A stretch of 34,838 nt of DNA from positions 1 to 34,838 of the forward strand of contig JAILCT010000078.1 in NCBI GenBank assembly GCA_024690425.1, read 5' to 3'. A model generated the notes under the pieces. That model saw nothing but the letters and a program-made list of their open reading frames with translations. It ran no database searches and had not been told where the DNA came from. The DNA is from Lachnospiraceae bacterium (GTDB taxonomy: Bacteria; Bacillota_A; Clostridia; Lachnospirales; Lachnospiraceae). Below, piece after piece: positions 26,967-34,838 of the stretch; the first letter of the stretch is position 1, and every line of letters begins with the position of its first letter. The position numbers were made by a program, and so were the translations under genes.

Positions 26967-28130
26967 TCATTCTCCTGCATTCTTAAGCTTGATCTTACGT
27001 GATACGGAAAAAACAAGACCGATCTCGATAAGCAGGAATACCACCGCACTTCCGCCGTAGCTGATAAAGGGCAGCGTGATACCCGTATTGGGAATGGTAT
27101 TGGTAACAACAGCCACATTCAGGATGACCTGAAGTGAGATATGCGCCATAACTCCCACAACAAGAAGCGCGCCGTACATATCAACCGCGTTATTTGCGAC
27201 AACAAGAAAACGCCATATGAGCAGGACAAACATAAGAAGGACCATGAAGGCTCCGAACAGCCCCAGTTCCTCGCATATGATGGAAAAGACCATATCATTC
27301 TGGGCTTCGGGAACGAAGCCTAACTTCTGCATACTCTGCCCCAGTCCCTTGCCGAACACTTCACCCGAGCCTATCGCGTACAGGGCCTGCAGGGTCTGGA
27401 ATCCCTTGGTTCCCGCATAGGCTTCCGGATTAAGCCATGCCTCTATACGGCCGAACCTGTAGGATAACTCCGAAGTCAGGACACCCTTTTTTACCAGGAT
27501 AACGAATATGGCCGCAACACCCACGAGCACTCCGCCCAGAAGAAAATACTCCTTATAGTTCGGCGTGGCGACAAATACCATCATGGCTATTATGCCGAAT
27601 ATTATTATGGCAGTACTCAGGTTGTCGGTAACAGTAAGCACGAGCACCGACATGGGCACTCCCATAAGAACAGTCGTGATCACGCCCCGGAGCGTCTGTA
27701 TGTTTCGTCCGATCTTGCACACATATGCGGCAAAAAATATGATCATACCGACCTTGGCTATCTCGGCGGGCTGGAGTGACACGCCAAGGTTCAGCCATCT
27801 CCTGGCACCGTTGACCTCATATCCTAAGGGAGTGAGCACAAGAAGCACCATCACTACCGAAACAAGATATGCAGGTACCGCAAGCTTCCTCCACACATGG
27901 TAATCGATCATCATAACAACGACCATAAGGATCAGCCCGAACACTGTCGACTGGGCCTGTTTCTTCAGATAGTAAGCCGAATCGTTGAAGTTAAGCGAAG
28001 CTCCGTAGGAACTCACGCTGTACAGCATTACCAGTCCGAAACACAGGAGAAAGATAACGATAAAAAGCATCGTATAGTCGAAGAAGGTCTTGTCTTTATT
28101 CTTTTTGCGCCTTCCCCCTGACTGACTCAT
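26967..28130 (-). CDS. ftsW: Lipid II polymerase FtsW (SEDS family)
   Basis: Septal peptidoglycan glycosyltransferase of the SEDS family. The 387-aa protein has about ten membrane segments, an early MLYSVSSYGAS, NGARRWLNLG, and the C-terminal NTGITLPFISYGGSA signature. Its ATG overlaps the murD stop as ATGA. Position among dcw genes favours FtsW over RodA. The partner transpeptidase is probably the PBP encoded upstream. Confidence 0.95.
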   Translation of the reverse strand: MSQSGGRRKKNKDKTFFDYTMLFIVIFLLCFGLVMLYSVSSYGASLNFNDSAYYLKKQAQSTVFGLILMVVVMMIDYHVWRKLAVPAYLVSVVMVLLVLTPLGYEVNGARRWLNLGVSLQPAEIAKVGMIIFFAAYVCKIGRNIQTLRGVITTVLMGVPMSVLVLTVTDNLSTAIIIFGIIAMMVFVATPNYKEYFLLGGVLVGVAAIFVILVKKGVLTSELSYRFGRIEAWLNPEAYAGTKGFQTLQALYAIGSGEVFGKGLGQSMQKLGFVPEAQNDMVFSIICEELGLFGAFMVLLMFVLLIWRFLVVANNAVDMYGALLVVGVMAHISLQVILNVAVVTNTIPNTGITLPFISYGGSAVVFLLIEIGLVFSVSRKIKLKNAGE

Positions 28131-29476
28131 AGACTGTTTACATACTCCTTGAATATATCGCCCCTCTGTTCATAATTGTCGAACATTCCCCAGCTGGCAC
28201 ATGCGGGAGACAGGAGCACACAATCCCCGGGAACCGCGTTTTTAACACATATGTCGAACGCATCCCTGAATGATTCCGCGAATTCAAAATCATTAAAGCC
28301 GTGCTTCTTCGCACATTCGGCTATCTTGCCCTTGGTGGCACCGATGAGCACCAGCTTCTTGACCTTACCGTCGAAGGCCTCTATCCATTCATCGTATTCC
28401 GATCCCTTGTCGTAACCGCCGCCTATAAGGCAGGTAGGCCTGTTCATGGCCTTTATGCCCTTGATCGCCGCATCAACATTGGTTCCCTTGGAATCATTGT
28501 AATACCTTACTCCGTTCTTCTCGGCCACGAACTCTATCCTGTGTTCAACGGCCTTGAATTCCCGTACCGACTTAAGGATATCATCCATCGGCACCCCATA
28601 CATATAAGCCATCGCTATGGCAGCCATGGCATTCTCGATATTGTGGATACCTATGATGTTCATCTCATCTTCATGGATAAGACGGCTTGTCTTACCGTCT
28701 TCAGCCATATAAATATAACCGTCCTTATAGTAAAAGCCTTCTTCAAGAACCGTCGCTGAACTGAAGAAAACGCTCTTTGCGACTGTACGCTGCGCAAAAG
28801 CTCTCAGTTCCTCATCCTCGTGGTTCAATATGACATAATCATCGCCCGTCTGATTCTTACAGATATCCTCCTTGACCTCGATATACTTCTCAAGTGTATG
28901 ATGCCTGTTCAGATGATCGGGGGTAATGTTTAATATCGCACTGATATGGGGCCTGAAATCAACGATCGTTTCAAGCTGGAAGCTGCTTATCTCGGCTACC
29001 GAAACGGAATCCTTATCGGACGCTGCCACTTCTCCCGTATAGGGATTGCCGATATTGCCGACAACAAATACCTTCTCAAGATGATCCGAGAGTATCTTGC
29101 CGGTGAGTGCCGTCGTAGTGGTCTTGCCGTTGGTACCCGTTATGGCGATAAGGGTTCCCTTATCATAGCGGTAGGCAAGTTCTATCTCCCCGATGACAGG
29201 TATACCTGCTTCCTTAAGCTCCGTGACAAATGCGGAATCGACCGGAACTCCGGGGCTTAATACGGCAAGCTTGAGAGAAGACATGATATCCTTAGGAAGG
29301 TCACCAAAGCAGACGGTAACCTCTTCTTTATCCTTAAGCTTCTCCTTTACCGTCTCTTCATCAAGTTTATCGTTGGAATCAAACAGAACGCATGACTCTC
29401 CCATCGACCGTAACAGATCGCAGGCGCTTATTCCGCTGATACCGGTTCCCACAACAAGAACATTTCTCTTATCCAT
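28127..29476 (-). CDS. murD: UDP-N-acetylmuramoyl-L-alanine--D-glutamate ligase
   Basis: Adds D-glutamate to UDP-MurNAc-L-Ala in peptidoglycan precursor synthesis. The 449-aa length is standard. Seen: N-terminal VVGTGISGISACDLL, the P-loop GTNGKTTTT (114-122), NITPDHLNRH, and FKAVEHRIE with YNDSKGTNVDAA. The ATG has an AGGAG site. It lies 16 nt after mraY and overlaps ftsW by four bases. The usual neighbours murE and murF are missing here. Confidence 0.97.
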   Translation of the reverse strand: MDKRNVLVVGTGISGISACDLLRSMGESCVLFDSNDKLDEETVKEKLKDKEEVTVCFGDLPKDIMSSLKLAVLSPGVPVDSAFVTELKEAGIPVIGEIELAYRYDKGTLIAITGTNGKTTTTALTGKILSDHLEKVFVVGNIGNPYTGEVAASDKDSVSVAEISSFQLETIVDFRPHISAILNITPDHLNRHHTLEKYIEVKEDICKNQTGDDYVILNHEDEELRAFAQRTVAKSVFFSSATVLEEGFYYKDGYIYMAEDGKTSRLIHEDEMNIIGIHNIENAMAAIAMAYMYGVPMDDILKSVREFKAVEHRIEFVAEKNGVRYYNDSKGTNVDAAIKGIKAMNRPTCLIGGGYDKGSEYDEWIEAFDGKVKKLVLIGATKGKIAECAKKHGFNDFEFAESFRDAFDICVKNAVPGDCVLLSPACASWGMFDNYEQRGDIFKEYVNSL

Positions 29477-29492
29477 CTCAACCTAACTCCTT

Positions 29493-30449
29493 CTAGCGAG
29501 CCATGAATGCAACGACCGCAAGCAGGATCGTGATTATCGTAAATACCGCAACGACCCTTGTCTCTGACCACCCGCACAGCTCAAAATGATGATGTATGGG
29601 AGCCATCTTGAATACCCTCTTGCCACCCGTTAACTTAAAGTAGCTTACCTGGATGATAACCGAGAGGACTTCCACAAGATATATAAATGCAACTATAAGG
29701 ATAAAAAACGGCATATTAAGCATATATGCAGCCGCAACTACATATCCGCCAAGTGCGAGCGAGCCCGTGTCACCCATGAATACCTTCGCAGGGCATACAT
29801 TATAGAGAAGGAATGCAAGCAGGGCTCCTATAAGCGCAAGAGATACCGGGGCAACGCCGCTTCCCGCGATAAGACCGACCACCGCAAAAAATGCAGCTAT
29901 GGCGGCAGTAACACTTGATGCAAGTCCATCCAGTCCGTCCGTAAAGTTGGCACCGTTGACAGTACCCAGGGCGGCAAAGAACAGAAGCGGTATGGCGGGC
30001 CATCCTATATCCACCATCCTGCCATGCGTGAACGGGATCATTATCTCAAGGCTGACACCCGAGACCCTGGTCATATAAAAGGCAAAAAAGGCGGTCACCA
30101 CAAACTGAAGGCTGAGCTTCTCCCAGGCTCTCAGTCCCATTGCCCTCTTAAGCACAACCTTAACGTAATCATCCACAAACCCTATAAGTCCGAATCCGAC
30201 GGTCATCATGAGCACCGGGATCATATCCGGATACTTCTTGACATATATAAGGGATGCAATGAGCATGCCTGCTACGATCATGATGCCTCCCATTGTAGGC
30301 GTGCCGTTCTTCTTAAGGTGGCTCTCCGGTCCGTCGTCCCTCACCGTCTGTCCGACCTTAAGCTTTCTTAAATATGGTATTACGAAGGGGCCGCTTGCTG
30401 CCGTAAGGGCAAATGAAACAAGCAGAACCCATAGAACATTCAGATCCAT
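29493..30449 (-). CDS. mraY: Phospho-N-acetylmuramoyl-pentapeptide transferase
   Basis: Makes lipid I from UDP-MurNAc-pentapeptide and undecaprenyl phosphate at the inner membrane face. The 318-aa protein has about ten membrane segments. Motifs: GTPTMGG (49-55), FVDDYVK (91-97, with the Asp pair), NFTDGLDGL (168-176), MGDTGSLALG and the histidine loop APIHHHFE. The ATG has an AAGGAGAG site. It starts about 67 nt after the PBP gene. Confidence 0.97.
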   Translation of the reverse strand: MDLNVLWVLLVSFALTAASGPFVIPYLRKLKVGQTVRDDGPESHLKKNGTPTMGGIMIVAGMLIASLIYVKKYPDMIPVLMMTVGFGLIGFVDDYVKVVLKRAMGLRAWEKLSLQFVVTAFFAFYMTRVSGVSLEIMIPFTHGRMVDIGWPAIPLLFFAALGTVNGANFTDGLDGLASSVTAAIAAFFAVVGLIAGSGVAPVSLALIGALLAFLLYNVCPAKVFMGDTGSLALGGYVVAAAYMLNMPFFILIVAFIYLVEVLSVIIQVSYFKLTGGKRVFKMAPIHHHFELCGWSETRVVAVFTIITILLAVVAFMAR

Positions 30450-30516
30450 TTTCTCTCCTTATGCAGATAATAATAATCAGTATATCTCATTTTCTGTATT
30501 TTTAAAACACCATTGA

Positions 30517-32835
30517 TCATTCAAGATCGGATACGGAATCATCAACAGGCCGTCCGGTTGCGGGATCAAGCAGTATTCCCGTACCCGGTTCGATATAATA
30601 ACCGGTCTCGGGATCCACCTCAAAGGTACGCTCCTTAGGCTCCTCCTCGAATGTGATCACGGAATCATTCGGAAGTTCCGGAGCTTCGGGTGCTTCTTCT
30701 TCTATCGCATTCTCAGATACTATCCCGTTCTCGCTTAAGGACTTGTTGTTTGACTCTGCGAAGGTAAGGGCTGCCGCGCTTAACTCCTCCTTCTCTTCCT
30801 CAGATAACTCCTCGGTCATGAAGACATGCATATAAGGAAGCACTTCCGTGAGAATATCATGCGTAAGCAGGGTCGCATATCTTGCCGAGGCCTGCTGGGG
30901 CACGTTGGGTTCATCGATAACCGTATATATCACAAGCTTCGGATCATCTGCCGGAGCAAATCCCATGAAGGAAACAACATAGTTCTTCTTGTTTCGGGGA
31001 TACTTCTCGGCAGTACCCGTCTTACCTCCTATCATATAACCGGCCGGTCTTGCCGAACGTCCGGTACCCAGCGCAACCACGTTGGTACACAGTTCCTTCA
31101 TCCTGGCTGACGTTTCTTCGGATATTGTCTGTTTAAGTATCCTGGGCTCAATGTTCTTAACGGTCGCGCCCTCATCATTTATTATCCTGGTAACAACATG
31201 GGGCTGATAATAATAACCTCCGTTTATAAGGGAGCAGAAGCCCGATACCATCTGTATCATGGTGACGTTGAAACCCTGGCCGAAGGAAGATATCGCAAGG
31301 TCGGTAGGCACCATAGTGTTCACATCGAACACCAGCGAATTGGTAAGTGCTTCTCCCGTAAGATCCACATTGGTCTTAAGACCGAAATTAAAGAGCTGGT
31401 TATACTTCATAAAAACGGTCTTGCCGATCTTGGCTCCTATGTCCATGAAGGCAACGTTGCATGACTGCTCAAGGGCACCTGAGAATGTCAGTGCTCCGTG
31501 TCCAAGCCTGTTGTTACAGTGGATCTGGTGATCGCCGACCTCCTTGACGCCCGTACAGTTAAAGGATTCATTACCGGTAAGGATCCCCTCCTCAAGTCCC
31601 GCAGCCATCGTGAAGGGCTTGTAGGTCGAACCGGGTTCATAGGTCGTATTGATGCAGAAGTTCTTCCACAGGGCGTTAAGGGCTTCCATCTTGGCATCTT
31701 CATAAGCTTCCTCGTAAGTCTTGGGCTTATCTTCAGCCTTAACGTCTTCGCCTTCGCCTTCGCCCTCTTCACCGCTCTGATCCATGGTCTCGTCGTCTGC
31801 GCGCTCACCCGCAGGCGCGGATATACCGTTGCCGGAAACCGTTTCCTCTTCCTCACCGTCCCCGGCTATATCTATATCAACCACTCCCTGTGTGGTATAA
31901 TCCTCGCTCACCTCTATCGTGAGTCCATCCGTGTTCCGGGGATCATTGAGGTCATATACCGGATAGGAAGCCATTGCCATTATCTCGCCCGTATTAGGAT
32001 TCATTATTATGACACCCGTATTTCTGGAACCGTTGCCTTCCCTGAACTCATTCTCATGCTCCTTATTGAAGGCAAGTATATGTTTCTCAACGATACTCTG
32101 GATGTTAACATCTATGCTGGTGACCAGCGTGTTGCCGTTATCTGCAGGCTTTATCGTACGTTCAAGGTTCTCATCGTCGTTAAGATATCCGAATTCACGG
32201 CCCGGCGTACCTATAAGTTCATCATTATAGAATTCCTCGAGCCCGTACGATCCTTCATTGTCACCCTGGACAAACCCGATAAGGTCGCAGGCAAGAGACC
32301 CGTACGGATAGGTTCTCTGGTATGTATTCTCAAGCCACACACCCTTTATATCCGGGTAGTCATTTCTGTTGTTTAGCTTGTCCATAAGCGGACTGACAGC
32401 ATCAAACTGCTGTTTCTTGGCTATGATCCTGTACTGGGATGTGGGATTGTTCTGAATGTATCTCTTTAAGTCTTCCCTGGTATATGTGAATTCGATGTCG
32501 GTATCAAAGAGGGCATTAAGTGTGGGTTCGAGGTATATGCCATCCTTACCGTTCAAGGTCTTGGCGTCTACCACAACATTGTAGACTTTCTGGCTGACCG
32601 CGATCTTGGTTCCGTTGCAGTCGACGATCTCACCCCTTTTGGCGGGCAATACCTTACTGTCGTACTCCTGCTGTGACAGGACCTGCTTCTTGTACTCCTC
32701 GCCGTTATCCCTGTTTATCGCATATAACCTTACCGTCAAACCTATAAAGGCTGCCAGTATCATCAGAAATAATACTGCCAGCTTCTTCTGCATCCTGCCC
32801 GTGAACTTTTGAGGTCGCTCTTTCCTTCTACCCAA
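30517..32835 (-). CDS. Class B penicillin-binding protein (FtsI/PBP2-type transpeptidase)
   Basis: Septal D,D-transpeptidase. The 772-aa chain (numbered from the TTG at 32835) has a basic start, one membrane segment (about 18-40), a dimerisation domain with RGEIVDCNGTKIA, and a transpeptidase domain. Active-site motifs are S403-T-Y-K, SCN (458-460) and KTGTAEK (605-611). There are no PASTA domains. Two oddities: a Glu/Asp/Gly-rich insertion (about 306-380) just before the active-site serine, and an acidic, Pro-rich tail of about 75 aa. The start is uncertain. TTG at 32835 has GAGG 6 nt upstream, the frame is open to 32850 (TTG), and the first ATG at 32793 lacks a ribosome site. Position suggests it partners FtsW. 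It could be called ftsI or spoVD. Confidence 0.9.
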   Translation of the reverse strand: MGRRKERPQKFTGRMQKKLAVLFLMILAAFIGLTVRLYAINRDNGEEYKKQVLSQQEYDSKVLPAKRGEIVDCNGTKIAVSQKVYNVVVDAKTLNGKDGIYLEPTLNALFDTDIEFTYTREDLKRYIQNNPTSQYRIIAKKQQFDAVSPLMDKLNNRNDYPDIKGVWLENTYQRTYPYGSLACDLIGFVQGDNEGSYGLEEFYNDELIGTPGREFGYLNDDENLERTIKPADNGNTLVTSIDVNIQSIVEKHILAFNKEHENEFREGNGSRNTGVIIMNPNTGEIMAMASYPVYDLNDPRNTDGLTIEVSEDYTTQGVVDIDIAGDGEEEETVSGNGISAPAGERADDETMDQSGEEGEGEGEDVKAEDKPKTYEEAYEDAKMEALNALWKNFCINTTYEPGSTYKPFTMAAGLEEGILTGNESFNCTGVKEVGDHQIHCNNRLGHGALTFSGALEQSCNVAFMDIGAKIGKTVFMKYNQLFNFGLKTNVDLTGEALTNSLVFDVNTMVPTDLAISSFGQGFNVTMIQMVSGFCSLINGGYYYQPHVVTRIINDEGATVKNIEPRILKQTISEETSARMKELCTNVVALGTGRSARPAGYMIGGKTGTAEKYPRNKKNYVVSFMGFAPADDPKLVIYTVIDEPNVPQQASARYATLLTHDILTEVLPYMHVFMTEELSEEEKEELSAAALTFAESNNKSLSENGIVSENAIEEEAPEAPELPNDSVITFEEEPKERTFEVDPETGYYIEPGTGILLDPATGRPVDDSVSDLE

Positions 32836-32841
32836 AACACA

Positions 32842-32951
32842 CCTCGTCAAGTGCTCTGCTTGTCATCTCCACTAAGCTCGAAAATACCTCGCTAAGGGTC
32901 GATGACTGGCTCGCACTAAACTCGTAAAATACCTCGTTAAGTGCTCTGCAC
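32842..32951 (-). repeat. Cluster of short degenerate repeats upstream of the PBP gene
   Basis: Minus-strand units in order: GTGCAGAGCACTTAACGAGG (32951-32932), extended by TATTTTACGAG; TTAGCGAGGTATTTTCGAG (32895-32877); GCAGAGCACTTGACGAGG (32859-32842). Links contain TTTAGTGCGAG and CTTAGTGGAG. The first unit abuts a terminator U-tract, as at 20518-20537. The last supplies the GAGG ribosome site of the PBP gene. A weak promoter, TTGTGC-N16-TATTTT, can be drawn across the first unit. Confidence 0.75.
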
Positions 32952-32979
32952 AAAAAACTGCCCGTGGTGTTCGGGCAGT
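32952..32979 (-). terminator. Intrinsic terminator between ftsL and the PBP gene
   Basis: The minus strand forms ACTGCCCG against CGGGCAGT, 8 bp with a 7-nt loop, followed by TTTTTT. It splits the dcw cluster into two transcription units unless it is read through. Confidence 0.88.
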
Positions 32980-33014
32980 CTCAAAACAAACCTTACGCTA
33001 TTATCCATCATTTA

Positions 33015-33491
33015 CTACTCGATGTCAACAAGTTGTCTTACGTAATCGGTGTCTTCACACTCGTATCCTATGATCTGATCTTCGTTTGCATACTGCATTC
33101 CAAGCTCATTCATGGCACGGTATTTGATCTCCTCGAGATCTATGGCACCCTTTATCCTGTTCTCCGTATCATCGTTCTCAGCCTTCATCTCATTGAGCGT
33201 GGCTTCGAGCTTGGATATCTCCTTGATCTTATTGGTTATATCCGCCTGAAGCATCAGGTAAGAGATACATACGAGAACCATGCATGTCATTGCCGCGGTA
33301 AGGAACAATACATATGCCGGGCTCATGTGGCCTGCCCTCTCCCTGTTCCTTCTTGTCTGATGGGACAATCTTACGGAAGGTGCCTTGTCATTACCCAGTT
33401 CCCTTAATTCCCTTGCGGTATTTCCGTAGATAAACTCAGAACTTACCGTTTTTCTCACTGTCTGGTTTCCCCTCTTGCTGCGTGATGCCAT
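33015..33491 (-). CDS. ftsL: FtsL-like divisome protein
   Basis: A 158-aa bitopic protein. It has a basic cytoplasmic part (about 1-57), one membrane segment (about 59-81) and a coiled coil (about 82-120, ADITNKIKEISKLEATLNEM), then EEIKYRAMNELGM. Size, topology and place between rsmH and a class B PBP fit FtsL, which is poorly conserved in sequence. I chose the ATG at 33491, one base after the rsmH stop, with AGAGG upstream; an in-frame ATG at 33512 lies inside rsmH. Confidence 0.8.
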   Translation of the reverse strand: MASRSKRGNQTVRKTVSSEFIYGNTARELRELGNDKAPSVRLSHQTRRNRERAGHMSPAYVLFLTAAMTCMVLVCISYLMLQADITNKIKEISKLEATLNEMKAENDDTENRIKGAIDLEEIKYRAMNELGMQYANEDQIIGYECEDTDYVRQLVDIE

Positions 33492-33492
33492 C

Positions 33493-34431
33493 CTAACCTC
33501 TTGTCTTTTCAAATACTCTCAGTTTCGCGCTCTTGCTTCGCGGATTCTCATCCATCTCCTCTTTACTCGGAAGTATGGGCTTTCTGGTGATGACTTTCCC
33601 CTTGCTCACCTTGCCGCATACGCAGACCGGAAAATCCGGCGGGCATGTGCACGGATTCTCGTTCCGTTTAAAATTCGCCTTAACTATACGGTCTTCCAAA
33701 GAGTGGAATGTGATGATGCATATCCTGCCTCCGGGATTTAGGAGATCGATCATCGTATCGAGTGTATCCCTCAATACATCGAGTTCACGATTGAGTTCGA
33801 TCCTTATTGCCTGAAATGTCTGCTTGGCAGGATGTCCCATGTTCTTTCTTACCTTCATGGGAATGGCTGACTTTATGATGTCAACCAGTTCATAAGTTGT
33901 TTCGATCTTCTTAATGTCCCTTGCGGCCACAATATGTTTGGCAATGTTTGCCGCAAACCTGTCCTCTCCGTAGTCCCTTATTACCCGGAAGAGCTCGGCC
34001 TGCGAATAGCCGTTTATTATGTCCCCCGCCGTAAGGCTGCTCCGATCGTCCATACGCATGTCAAGCGGAGCATCATGCATGTAAGAAAATCCTCTTTCGG
34101 GTGTATCCAGCTGATATGAGGATACCCCAAGATCAAGTAAGATCCCATCAACGCCTTCAACGTTGTTCCCCATGAGTTCTTCCCTGATGTGGCAATAGTT
34201 ACTTCTTATAAGAGTAGCATTGCCGAATTCCTTAAGCTTCTTCCCCGCCGCCAGGATCGCGTCGGCATCCTGATCTATTCCTATAAATCTCCCCTGTGGT
34301 GATAACCGCCTTAAAACCTCGTATGCGTGTCCTCCGCCTCCTAACGTGCCGTCCACGTAGGTCCCTTCAGGCTTGATACACAAATTCTCGATGGTTTCAT
34401 TCAGCAGTACGGATCTGTGTTTAAATTCCAA
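33493..34431 (-). CDS. rsmH: 16S rRNA (cytosine1402-N4)-methyltransferase
   Basis: Methylates N4 of C1402 in 16S rRNA using S-adenosylmethionine; formerly MraW. The 312-aa length is standard. Seen: [15 protein letters not shown] start, SAM loop [10 protein letters not shown] (27-36), GIDQDADA (51-58), [11 protein letters not shown], and the C-terminal [13 protein letters not shown]. The ATG has an AAGGG site. It follows mraZ by about 20 nt. Confidence 0.97.
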   Translation of the reverse strand: MEFKHRSVLLNETIENLCIKPEGTYVDGTLGGGGHAYEVLRRLSPQGRFIGIDQDADAILAAGKKLKEFGNATLIRSNYCHIREELMGNNVEGVDGILLDLGVSSYQLDTPERGFSYMHDAPLDMRMDDRSSLTAGDIINGYSQAELFRVIRDYGEDRFAANIAKHIVAARDIKKIETTYELVDIIKSAIPMKVRKNMGHPAKQTFQAIRIELNRELDVLRDTLDTMIDLLNPGGRICIITFHSLEDRIVKANFKRNENPCTCPPDFPVCVCGKVSKGKVITRKPILPSKEEMDENPRSKSAKLRVFEKTRG

Positions 34432-34451
34432 GGCCCTTCACCTCCCGGAAT

Positions 34452-34838
34452 TTAAATACTGAGACCTATATCTGCCAGTCTCTCGGCGATGTCATCGATG
34501 TCGCTCACGTCCGCCTGCTCTTCCCATCTGTCCTTATCCCAGATCTCGATCTTATCAATCACGCCGGCAAGCACGACATCTTTGCTGAGTCCCGCATGTT
34601 CCCTCAATGCAGGCGGAACAAGTATCCTGCCCTGCTTGTCGAGCTCAACGTCATTGGCCTGAGCGACAAGCTTACGTTTCAGCTTTCTACTGTCCCCATT
34701 GTTTGGCAGAAGCTGGAGCTTCTCCAGAAAGGTTTCCCAGTCCTCTCTGGTGTAGATATTGAGACAACCATCGTTTCCGTTTGTTATCACGAAAGCTTCC
34801 CCTAACTGTTCGCGAAACTTTGCCGGAACTATCAGACG
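34452..34838 (-). CDS. mraZ: Transcriptional regulator MraZ (5' end beyond the window)
   Basis: DNA-binding regulator that normally opens the dcw cluster and controls it. The frame stays open to the window edge. The last 48 bases translate as RLIVPAKFREQLGEAF, the first SpoVT/AbrB-like half of MraZ. The second half reads VELDKQGRILVPPALREHAG. So 128 codons (including stop, 129) are visible and only about 15 residues plus the start are missing. An in-frame GTG at 34790 is internal and not the start. Confidence 0.95.
   Translation of the reverse strand, partial: RLIVPAKFREQLGEAFVITNGNDGCLNIYTREDWETFLEKLQLLPNNGDSRKLKRKLVAQANDVELDKQGRILVPPALREHAGLSKDVVLAGVIDKIEIWDKDRWEEQADVSDIDDIAERLADIGLSI

Noticed and set aside
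31498..32376. Open frame of 292 codons on the plus strand.
   Set aside because: It is antisense to the class B PBP gene, with no recognisable domain or ribosome site.
34452..34790. A short 112-aa MraZ starting at GTG 34790.
   Set aside because: The frame continues to the window edge with conserved MraZ sequence, so the gene is cut by the window and not truncated in the genome.

Overview
This window looks like a chromosomal core region from a member of the Clostridia, most likely a Lachnospiraceae bacterium. The evidence is a Gram-positive PolC, a DUF5688 protein, an FtsZ that opens with MLEIK, AGGAGG-type ribosome binding sites and the gene order. The genus cannot be settled from the sequence. 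Every gene I can support reads on the minus strand, so transcription runs from high to low coordinates. There is no phage, transposase, CRISPR array or rRNA.

In transcription order, the high-coordinate end holds a division and cell-wall (dcw) cluster: mraZ (cut by the window edge), rsmH, an ftsL-like gene, a class B penicillin-binding protein, mraY, murD, ftsW, ftsQ/divIB and ftsZ. murE, murF, murG and ftsA are absent. An intrinsic terminator and a small repeat cluster split the group between ftsL and the PBP gene. ftsZ has its own strong promoter and terminator. Next come a small unknown gene, nrdR with its own promoter, and an unknown 132-aa gene behind a near-consensus SigD (flagellar sigma) promoter. 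They are followed by the tightly coupled group yqeG-aroE-aroK, efp and a DUF5688 gene.

The middle holds tRNA-Arg(CCG), a membrane-anchored SH3b protein, and gdhA, whose leader contains a terminator-like hairpin. Then comes a two-gene unit: a membrane Ser/Thr kinase with a non-RD catalytic loop, coupled to an 835-aa surface protein with six Ig-like repeats. This pair is the most novel-looking system here. It is followed by the housekeeping pair ispG-polC.

The low-coordinate end is central metabolism. A four-subunit 2-oxoacid (probably pyruvate) ferredoxin oxidoreductase operon, porC-D-A-B, is followed by purC. Then come a phosphoketolase gene (xfp) and tRNA-Glu(CTC). Por and phosphoketolase together suggest a saccharolytic anaerobe making acetyl-CoA and acetyl phosphate.

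No gap without a gene exceeds about 200 bases. The intergenic regions nevertheless hold most of the unusual signals: promoters with palindromes placed over them, a REP-like palindrome, and a repeat abutting two terminators.
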